5,461 nucleotides of DNA from an uncultured Desulfobacterium sp. (lineage in GTDB: Bacteria; Desulfobacterota; Desulfobacteria; Desulfobacterales; Desulfobacteraceae), in assembly GCA_937124525.1 (NCBI GenBank), contig CAKZLA010000545.1, positions 1 to 5,461 on the forward strand, read 5' to 3'. The translations under genes were made by a program, and so were the position numbers. Shown here in pieces: positions 1-5,461 of the stretch (the first letter of the stretch is position 1; every line of letters begins with the position of its first letter). Below the pieces are notes generated by a model that saw only the letters and a list, made by a program, of their open reading frames with translations, was not told the DNA's origin and searched no databases.

Positions 1-35
1 CCCGAAGATATGCAGTATACGGGGCATCAATATGA
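1..35 (+). CDS. possible 3' end of an upstream gene (only 10 codons visible)
   Basis: The third forward frame is open from the window edge and closes with TGA at 33-35. This TGA overlaps the ATG at 32-34 of the HdrA-like gene in an ATGA arrangement, which is common for translationally coupled genes in bacterial operons. The visible tail reads RRYAVYGASI. It is too short to assign to any family, and an open frame of this length is expected by chance, so the overlap is the only real support. The HdrA frame is also open back to the window edge, so the overlap may mean nothing if HdrA starts further upstream. Confidence 0.2.
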   Translation, partial: RRYAVYGASI

Positions 36-3000
36 ATATCAGAATCGGATTTTATGTGTGTCATTGCGGCATCAATATCGCCGGCATGGTCCGGGTGGAA
101 GAAGTAGCAGCCTATGCCCGGACCATTAAGAATGTCGTCATCTCAAGAGATTAGAAGTTCAGGGGTTCAGCTCCTGGCCAGGAACTCATTGAAAAAGATA
201 TCCGGGATTACCACCTGAACCGGGTGGTGGTGGCGTCCTGCTCCCCCCGGCTCCATGAAAAAACCTTCCAAAGCGTTCTGGCCCGGACAGGGCTTAACCC
301 CTATCAGTTTCAGATGGCATCGGTGAGGGAACAGGTGTCCTGGGTCACCGACGACCGGGACCGAGCCACCCGAAAGGCTAAAACCCTGGCAGCTGCGGCC
401 CTGGCCCGGGTGAATTTTCACCAGTCCCTGGCCCAGCGAAAGGTGAGCATTCATCCTGATATTATGGTGGTGGGAGGGGGCATTGCCGGCATGCAGGCGG
501 CCATTGACATTGGCAATTCCGGCCTCACCGCCTGGCTGGTGGAAAAGGATACCACCATTGGCGGCCACATGCTTCAATTTGATAAAACCTTTCCCACCCT
601 GGATTGTGCGGCCTGCATTGGTACGCCTAAAATGGTGGAGACGGCCCAGAACGATCATATTAATCTATTATCCAATTCTGTGGTGGAGGAGGTGGCAGGA
701 TACATCGGCAACTACACGGTGACGGTGCGCAAAAAGGCCCGTTATGTTAATTCAAAATGCACCGGCTGCGGCGAGTGCGCCACGGTGTGCCCGGTGGAAC
801 TGCCCAGTGAATGGGATGTGGGACTCCAGAATCGAACAGCCATTTACCGGGCCTTTCCCCAGGCCGTTCCCATCACCTTTGCCATAGACAAGAAATCCAC
901 GCCCCCCTGTCGCATCTCCTGTCCCGCTGGCACCAATGTCCAGGGATATGTCCAGATGGTCAAGCAGGGCAAATACCAGGAGGCCTTATCCATTATCATG
1001 GAGCGTTTGCCCCTGCCCGGTGTTTTGGGGCGGGTGTGTCCCCATCCCTGTGAAACCGCCTGCAGGCGGGCCCTCATTGATGATCCCATTTCCATTCGTA
1101 ATTTAAAAAGAGTGGCCGCTGACCACGGGGATCTGACAAAGATGGTACTGCCGGAAATGCCTGCAAAGAAAAATTCCATCGCCGTTGTGGGCTCGGGTCC
1201 TGCCGGGCTCACCGTGGCCTATTATCTGAGAAAAAAAGGATATCCAGTGACCATTTTTGAGGCCATGGATGAACCCGGTGGCATGCTGCGCACCGGTATT
1301 CCCGATTATCGCCTGCCCCCGGAGATCCTGGACCAGGAGATTAACCATATTCTGTCCACGGGAATCACCCTTAAAACAGGGCAGCGCCTGGGTCATGAGT
1401 TCACCCTTTTTTCTCTTAAAGAGCAGGGGTTCAGTGCCATATTTCTGGGCATTGGTGCCCATCTTCCCATGGGCATGAACATTGAAAACGAAACCGTCCA
1501 TGGAGTGGTGGATGCTGTGGCGTTCCTTAAAAAAATCAACCTGAAACAGGAGATGTCCGTCACCGGCCATGTGGTGGTTATTGGTGGGGGCAATGTGGCC
1601 ATGGATGCGGCCCGGGTGGCCATTCGTTCCGGCGCCACTGCCGTCACCGTGGTGTATCGGCGGAGCAAGGCCGAAATGCCCGCCGAAGAAGAGGAGATTA
1701 TCGGGGCAGAAGATGAGGGCATCTGGTTTGTACATCTCACAACCCCGGTGGGTATTTGTGAAGAAGCGGGCAGGGTGACAGGCATTACATGCATGAAAAA
1801 CAAACTGGGACCAGCCGATGGCAGTGGCCGCAAGAGACCTGTGCCCATTGAAGATTCAGAATTCACCATCACCTGTGACATGGTGATCCCGGCCATTGGA
1901 CAGCGGGTGGACACCCTGTGGCAGAACAGTGAAACCCCCATTGAATTAACGGCCCGGGGAACCATGGTGGTGGACCCGGAAACCATGGAAACCTCTTTGC
2001 CCGGCGTGTATGCCGCCGGGGACGGGGTGACTGGACCCGCAACGGTGGTGGAAGCTGTGGCTGCGGGTCATCGGGTGGTGTGTGCCATTGATACCCGGCT
2101 CAGCGCACCGGCAGATGAGCCCCAAGAGATCGTGAAAAAGAAAATCCATATGACAATGGCAAAGAACTTTCCCGGGATATTTGATCCAGAACCCGACCCC
2201 GTGTGGTCGGATCTCCCCCGGAATCCCACCATCATTCCACGTCGGGAACCCGTATTGATGGCCTCTGAAACCCGGGTATCCGATTTTGAAGAGGTGGACC
2301 TGGGGCTGGATGAGGTCAGTGCTCGCATTGAGGCCCAACGGTGCATCAACTGTGGCGGCTGCTGTGAATGCATGCAATGTGTTACAGCTTGTAAACCCGA
2401 GGCCATTAACCATGGGGATGAGGATGAATTGGTTACCATACAGGTGGGCAGCATCATCACGGCCACGGGATTTGACGCCCTGGACCCCACCCCCATGAAA
2501 CCCTATGGATATGGCAAATTTCCCAATGTGTTTACCAACCTGGAATTCGAACGTCTGAGCAATGCCACCGGCCCCACAGGGGGACAGATTCTCATCCGGG
2601 ATAATGAGGGAGAACTGACCCGAACCCCCAAAAGCGTTGCCATTTTGCATTGCATCGGCAGCCGGGACATTAACTATCATACCTATTGCTCCCGGGTGTG
2701 CTGCATGTATGCCTTGAAGTACGGCCATCTGATCCATGAAAAAGCAGGCCATGATGCCATGGTATATAATTATTACATTGACATGCGTTGCTTTGGAAAG
2801 GGGTATGAAGAGTTTTACATTAAATGCCAGGAAGAGGGGACCCAATTCATCAGGGGCAAGGTGGCATCCATCACCCAGGCTTCTCCGGGGAGAAACCAAA
2901 ACAACAATGGAAGCCCCAAAAATAATGGCAAAATTCCTTCAGATGGTGGTGAAAAACTGGTGGTGGTCAGCGAAGATACCCTGTTGGGGGAGGTGATTAA

Positions 3001-3523
3001 AACCGAGGTGGACATGGTGATTCTGTGCACCGCCATGGAAGCCCGGAAGGATGCCAGGGACATTGGCCGCACATTGGGGATCAACCAGGGAGCCGATGGT
3101 TTTTTCCTGGAAGAGCATCCCAAGCTTGGGCCATTAAATACGGCAACGGACGGGGTGTTCATTGCCGGGGCCTGCCAGGGACCCAAGGACATCCCCGACA
3201 CCGTGGCCCAGGCCTCCGGGGCCGCTGCCAAATCATTGCTGCTGGCAGCCCGGGGCGAGGTGGAGATCCCCTCCACGGTATCCCATATTGACGAAGAGAT
3301 CTGTGCCGGATGTAAAACCTGCATTGGCCTTTGCCCATACACGGCCATCAGCTTTGATGAAAATCGCAGGATATCCGTTGTCAACGAGGCCCTTTGCAAG
3401 GGATGCGGGTCCTGCTCCGGGTTTTGCCCCAGCGGGGCGGCCCAGATACGTCATTTCAATGAAAAACAATTATTCAGTGAACTCAATGGGGTCATGGACG
3501 CCATTCATGCCATTGGAATATAG
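32..3523 (+). CDS. hdrA: large HdrA-type (HdrL-like) electron-bifurcating flavoprotein with inserted GltD/NfnB-like domain; in-frame TAG at codon 41
   Basis: This is a cytoplasmic FAD/Fe-S protein of the heterodisulfide reductase A family, predicted to split or merge electrons between NAD(P)H, ferredoxin and a third partner. Numbering from the ATG at 32: N-terminal HdrA domain with CHCG (C10, C12) and C70-SPRLHE; FAD motif GGGIAG (148-153); C192-x2-C195; ferredoxin motif C243/246/249/253. A GltD-like unit follows from about 289: C293, C297, C336, C340, C344; FAD motif GSGPAG (387-392); nucleotide motif GGGNVAMD (518-525) with YRRS (542-545); AAGDG (661-665). A Cys-rich motif (C771-C787) leads back into HdrA: C874, CSRVCC (886-891), GACQGPKDIPD (1046-1056), and two C-terminal ferredoxin motifs (C1091-1101, C1122-1132). 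Ordinary HdrA is about 650 aa; this one is 1163. The start at 32 is chosen because RIGFYVCHCG follows directly and GGGG at 21-24 could serve as a weak ribosome site. A TAG interrupts codon 41. The GTG at 224 opens inside the conserved RVVVASC motif and is unlikely to be the true start. Family call is firm; physiological partners are inferred. Confidence 0.9.
152..154 (+). other. in-frame amber (TAG) codon inside the HdrA N-terminal domain
   Basis: The frame beginning at 32 reads ...VVISRD, then TAG, then KFRGSAPGQELIEKDI. From family knowledge, HdrA proteins here read roughly RDYK(Y/F)MCSDPGQELI, so TAG stands where Tyr is usual and the frame is unchanged on either side. It is therefore a point change rather than an indel. 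The options are a nonsense mutation, a sequencing or assembly error, or amber recoding. The hdrA and mvhD genes themselves both end in TAG, which argues against routine read-through of amber codons in this genome. Confidence 0.85.
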
Positions 3524-3654
3524 AAATTAAGGGCATCCTTCATATGAGTCCAAAAGTACTTTACAGACTTTTGGGAAAAATCACCTGTAAATGGGGAATG
3601 CTCTAAGAAACTGTAAAACACTTTTGAAGGATCCCGAATTAAGGAGAGAGTTTG
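3524..3654 (+). promoter_or_regulatory. 131-nt intergenic spacer with nested inverted repeats
   Basis: This gap is long for genes that appear to work together; the next gap is 12 nt. It contains an 8-bp perfect inverted repeat, CCAAAAGT (3550-3557) and ACTTTTGG (3567-3574), with a 9-nt loop. A wider pair encloses it: GGG-C-ATCCTTCA (3531-3542) against TGAAGGATCCC (3625-3635), 11 pairs with one bulged C. CTGTAA occurs at 3585-3590 and 3611-3616, and its complement TTACAG lies at 3561-3566 in the loop. No T-tract follows the hairpins, so a plain intrinsic terminator is unlikely. It could be an mRNA processing or stability element, an attenuator, or chance. I see no clear -35/-10 pair. Confidence 0.4.
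3641..3646 (+). promoter_or_regulatory. ribosome binding site deciding the mvhD start
   Basis: AAGGAG lies 8 nt upstream of the ATG at 3655 and only 5 nt upstream of the in-frame TTG at 3652. The spacing and codon preference favour ATG 3655. Confidence 0.75.
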
Positions 3655-4077
3655 ATGGAAAATTTTGAACCCACAATCATCGCATTTGTCTGCAACTGGT
3701 GCACCTACACGGCAGCTGATCTTGCCGGTACCTCCCGGAAAAAATATTCGGAAAATGTCAGATTGATCAAGGTGATGTGCACCGGAATGGTGGACCCCAA
3801 ATACGTGTTAAAGGCCTTTCTTCAGGGGGCAGATGCTGTGCTGGTGTCAGGATGCCACCCCGGGGACTGCCATTACATCAACGGTAATTACAAGGCAAGA
3901 CGACGAATAAAGCTGCTCCATAATGTGCTGGGCAATTTCGGTATTGACAGAAAACGGCTTCGCCTCACCTGGATCGGTGCCAGTGATGGTATTCAATTTG
4001 CCGAAACCATTAATACAATGGTCAAGGAAATCAAGGCGGAAGGGCCGCTTCACACTGACTTAAAACAGGTGATATAG
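3655..4077 (+). CDS. mvhD: MvhD/FlpD-type iron-sulfur electron-transfer protein
   Basis: This 140-aa protein matches the delta subunit of methyl-viologen-reducing hydrogenase (MvhD, also FlpD/FlxD), which typically has about 140 aa and carries a [2Fe-2S] cluster. In known complexes it relays electrons between HdrA and a hydrogenase, formate dehydrogenase or NADH-oxidising partner. The visible family signature is complete: C13-N-W-C16-TYTAADLAGTSR near the N-terminus, MC42-TG-MVDP, then GC67-HPGDC72-HY. The usual Arg in the CxGRVDP motif is Met45 here. There is no signal peptide or membrane segment, so it should be cytoplasmic. It lies between the HdrA-like gene and the FrhB/FdhB-like gene, consistent with linking the two. 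A TTG at 3652 would add one residue but is less likely. It ends in TAG. Confidence 0.95.
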   Translation: MENFEPTIIAFVCNWCTYTAADLAGTSRKKYSENVRLIKVMCTGMVDPKYVLKAFLQGADAVLVSGCHPGDCHYINGNYKARRRIKLLHNVLGNFGIDRKRLRLTWIGASDGIQFAETINTMVKEIKAEGPLHTDLKQVI

Positions 4078-4085
4078 GGAGAAGG
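4078..4085 (+). promoter_or_regulatory. ribosome binding site of the FrhB/FdhB-like gene
   Basis: GGAGAAGG begins directly after the mvhD stop codon, with GGAG 8 nt upstream of the ATG at 4090. The tight packing supports co-transcription of the two genes and supports this start. Confidence 0.7.
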
Positions 4086-4089
4086 GATC

Positions 4090-5220
4090 ATGGACTCCAT
4101 TTACAAAATAGAAAAATCCACACATCTTGGATCGGTGCGGACCTTTCTAAAGGCATTTCTTAAAACACAAAAAGATCGTTCCCTGCTGATTCCCGTACGA
4201 TCGTCCCATAACAATACCGTCATGCCCACATTGGTGACAGACCCCGATGTGCTGGATCAGGCAGACCCCTTTTCTCCGTCCTTTCCCCTGAACAGCGCCA
4301 AATTGGTTTCCAAGCTCACCCGGAAGGGGGCAGGGGAACCCATGGCCGCTTTTCTTCGCCCCTGTGAAATCAGGGCCTTTGTGGAGTTGGTTAAAATTAA
4401 ACAGGCCACCTGGGATAATCTGGTGATCATCTCTTCGGACTGTGCCGGGGCCTTTTCCAACAGCGTTTTCAGGGAAAAGGCGGCTAATGAAAAAGAGGCC
4501 TTTACCCAGACCTTTCTGGATAAACGATTGGGTTCAAATCTCACAGACACCATGGATGACAGCATTTCCACGGCCTGCACCATTTGCACCCGGCCTTTTC
4601 CTGAAAATGCCGATATCACTGTGAGGCTTTTCCATCCGGGGAACAAGGGTATTACCCTCCAGGGTACCAGTGAAAAAGGGGCAAAAATTCTGGCTGGAAT
4701 GACGCTGGAAACCATTGTCCCGGAAGAAAATAACAAGAAGAGAAGCGCACTGGTATCCTCACGGAAAACCCGGGAAAAAGAAGTGTTCCAGGAAGTGGCC
4801 GCCCAGACGGGAAACCTGCCGGACCTTGGTAACTATCTATCTGACTGTATTAACTGCTACAATTGCCGGGTGGCCTGCCCGGTGTGCTTTTGTAAAGAGT
4901 GTGTATTTAACACCGATGTCGTGGATTATGAGCCCTTTCAATACCAGGGATGGGCCAGGGCCAGGGGAGGGCTTAAAATGCCCACGGACACGCTTTTTTT
5001 TCACATCACCCGCATGATTCACATGGGACTTTCCTGTGTGGGATGTGGCCAGTGTTCCAATGCCTGTCCCAATGACATCCCCCTTGCTGAGCTTTTTAAG
5101 CTGGTGGGAGAGAAGGCTCAAAAAGGGTTTTCATATATTCCGGGGAAAGATGTGGATGAGGCACCGCCCCTGTCGGTCTTCATGGAAAATGAATTTAAAG
5201 ATGTCACAGGGATTTCTTAA
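4090..5220 (+). CDS. FrhB/FdhB-like (coenzyme F420 hydrogenase/formate dehydrogenase beta family) iron-sulfur protein
   Basis: This 376-aa protein resembles the beta subunits of F420-reducing hydrogenase and formate dehydrogenase (FrhB/FdhB) as they occur beside hdrA-mvhD in sulfate reducers; there they are thought to be electron-transfer subunits. The N-terminal part shows FLRPC92-EIRAF, a SSDC118 motif, and C163-TIC166 followed by RPFPENADI, all typical of this family. The C-terminal part has a dense Cys region, C253-x2-C256-x2-C259-x3-C263-P-x-C266-x-C268-x2-C271, then a classical [4Fe-4S] motif C316-x2-C319-x2-C322-x3-C326-P. I see no GxGxxG Rossmann motif and no signal peptide. The true cofactor (flavin, or none) cannot be read from the sequence; bacterial members do not necessarily use F420. 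It lies 12 nt after mvhD and may be the link to a catalytic dehydrogenase encoded elsewhere. The label fdhB would be reasonable but is not proven. Family assignment is fairly sure, the substrate is unknown. Confidence 0.75.
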   Translation: MDSIYKIEKSTHLGSVRTFLKAFLKTQKDRSLLIPVRSSHNNTVMPTLVTDPDVLDQADPFSPSFPLNSAKLVSKLTRKGAGEPMAAFLRPCEIRAFVELVKIKQATWDNLVIISSDCAGAFSNSVFREKAANEKEAFTQTFLDKRLGSNLTDTMDDSISTACTICTRPFPENADITVRLFHPGNKGITLQGTSEKGAKILAGMTLETIVPEENNKKRSALVSSRKTREKEVFQEVAAQTGNLPDLGNYLSDCINCYNCRVACPVCFCKECVFNTDVVDYEPFQYQGWARARGGLKMPTDTLFFHITRMIHMGLSCVGCGQCSNACPNDIPLAELFKLVGEKAQKGFSYIPGKDVDEAPPLSVFMENEFKDVTGIS

Positions 5221-5229
5221 CGGCTCATA

Positions 5230-5362
5230 ATGAAAATGATATCATGCCGCCCCCGGGGAGGGGTAATGGGACCGACCCGGGACTGTTAGACAGCCCAATT
5301 GGTCGGTCCCATTACCCCTCCCCGGGGGCTCTGCTGAGGCTACTTGGACACTTCATTTTCAT
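5230..5362. repeat. outer 10-bp inverted repeat bounding a 133-bp palindromic unit (possible MITE-like element)
   Basis: ATGAAAATGA at 5230-5239 and its exact complement TCATTTTCAT at 5353-5362 bracket the long hairpin at 5249-5329. The bases just outside are ATA on both sides (5227-5229 and 5363-5365), which could be a short target duplication. Together this resembles a miniature inverted-repeat element, but the arms are short and AT-rich, the three-base match may be chance, and only one copy is seen. Confidence 0.35.
5249..5329. repeat. perfect 29-bp inverted repeat with 23-nt loop, possible operon-end hairpin
   Basis: The arms 5249-5277 and 5301-5329 are exactly complementary over 29 bases; the left arm begins GCCCCCGGGGAGGGG and ends ACCGACC. 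The loop holds a further small stem, GGG-a-CTGT / ACAGCCC around TAG (5279-5295, one bulged A). It begins 28 nt after the last stop codon, a position suited to ending transcription or protecting the mRNA 3' end. The usual T-tract is missing after the right arm (TCTGCTGAGG), so it is not a canonical intrinsic terminator. Confidence 0.8.
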
Positions 5363-5460
5363 ATAACATGCATGGCTGTAACCACCAGCCACAACGAAAA
5401 ATGAAACTCTCATGATTCCAGAACTTTAGACGGAGTTTTATATAAAACATACATGGCTGT
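5361..5460 (+). repeat. pair of imperfect direct repeats (5361-5379 and 5440-5460)
   Basis: Both units read ATATAA, an A/C-rich joint, then CAT-R-CATGGCTGT; they differ by a two-base indel and one G/A substitution. The first G lies at 5370. The spacing is about 80 nt. Each unit ends in an ATGGCTGT that could be a start codon context, so they may be a duplicated gene start, a repeat family, or a protein-binding site. The second unit reaches the window edge, so its full extent is unknown. Confidence 0.55.
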
Positions 5461-5461
5461 G

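Larger units (their letters stand above)
5221..5461. other. non-coding 3' region with palindromes and direct repeats
   Basis: No convincing gene lies here. The only short frames are one of 15 codons from 5368 and one of 10 codons from 5372, neither with a ribosome site at suitable distance. An ATGGCTGTG at 5453 runs into the window edge and could begin a further gene, but no Shine-Dalgarno sequence sits close to it (the nearest purine run is CGGAG at 5431-5435). The region is dominated by the inverted and direct repeats listed separately. Confidence 0.6.

Noticed and set aside
152..154. Selenocysteine recoding as the explanation of the interrupted frame
   Set aside because: The interrupting codon is TAG, not TGA, and the position where a Sec or Cys is expected (residue 45) is GGT.
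224..226. GTG at 224 as the start of the HdrA-like gene
   Set aside because: It lies within the conserved RVVVASCSPRLHE motif, has no Shine-Dalgarno sequence before it, and clear HdrA homology continues upstream in the same frame to the ATG at 32 across the TAG.
1946..2899. Long open frame on the minus strand (317 codons) and other minus-strand frames opposite the HdrA gene
   Set aside because: They lie entirely opposite a gene with complete family motifs, carry no recognisable domain, and arise from its GC-rich codon usage.
3652..3654. TTG as the start of mvhD
   Set aside because: An ATG follows immediately and has better spacing (8 nt) from AAGGAG.
5249..5329. Integron attC site or CRISPR repeat
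   Set aside because: The palindrome is perfect with no R/L box motifs of attC, no integrase is near, and there is no regular repeat-spacer pattern.
5344..5367. Sigma-70 promoter TTGGAC ... TATAAC in the 3' region
   Set aside because: The spacer is only 12 nt, well short of the usual 16-18, so it does not support a promoter call.

Overview
The window looks like part of an energy-metabolism operon from a strictly anaerobic bacterium. A sulfate-reducing Desulfobacterota (Desulfobacterales-like) member is the most likely host. The host call rests on protein families only: a very large HdrA-type flavoprotein, an MvhD/FlpD electron-transfer protein and an FrhB/FdhB-like iron-sulfur protein, a gene set familiar from sulfate reducers and syntrophs. 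No rRNA, tRNA or taxonomic marker is present. All three genes lie on the + strand.

Layout. Bases 1-35 may hold the tail of an upstream gene whose TGA overlaps the ATG of the first main gene (ATGA, 32-35). Bases 32-3523 encode a 1163-codon HdrA-like protein (HdrL type), in which a GltD/NfnB-like NAD(P)H-dependent flavoprotein unit is inserted into the HdrA scaffold. Its reading frame is broken by one in-frame TAG at 152-154, inside a strongly conserved stretch of the N-terminal domain. The homologous sequence continues in the same frame on both sides. Bases 3524-3654 are a 131-nt spacer with nested inverted repeats. Bases 3655-4077 encode MvhD (140 aa). After a 12-nt gap, bases 4090-5220 encode a 376-aa FrhB/FdhB-like protein with Cys motifs for at least two clusters. 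Bases 5221-5461 have no convincing gene. They hold a perfect 29-bp inverted repeat with a 23-nt loop, flanked by a further 10-bp inverted repeat, and then a pair of imperfect direct repeats running to the window edge.

How the genes may work together (inference). HdrA proteins bifurcate or confurcate electrons at FAD, and MvhD passes electrons between HdrA and a partner oxidoreductase. FrhB/FdhB-like proteins are electron-transfer subunits of hydrogenases or formate dehydrogenases. The GltD-like insertion gives the HdrA its own predicted NAD(P)H site. A cytoplasmic complex linking NAD(P)H, ferredoxin and a third donor or acceptor (formate, H2 or a thiol/disulfide) is the simplest reading. No HdrB, HdrC or catalytic hydrogenase/dehydrogenase subunit is visible in the window.

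The points most worth checking are the amber codon with its neighbouring substitutions, the fused HdrA-GltD architecture, and the structured 3' region.
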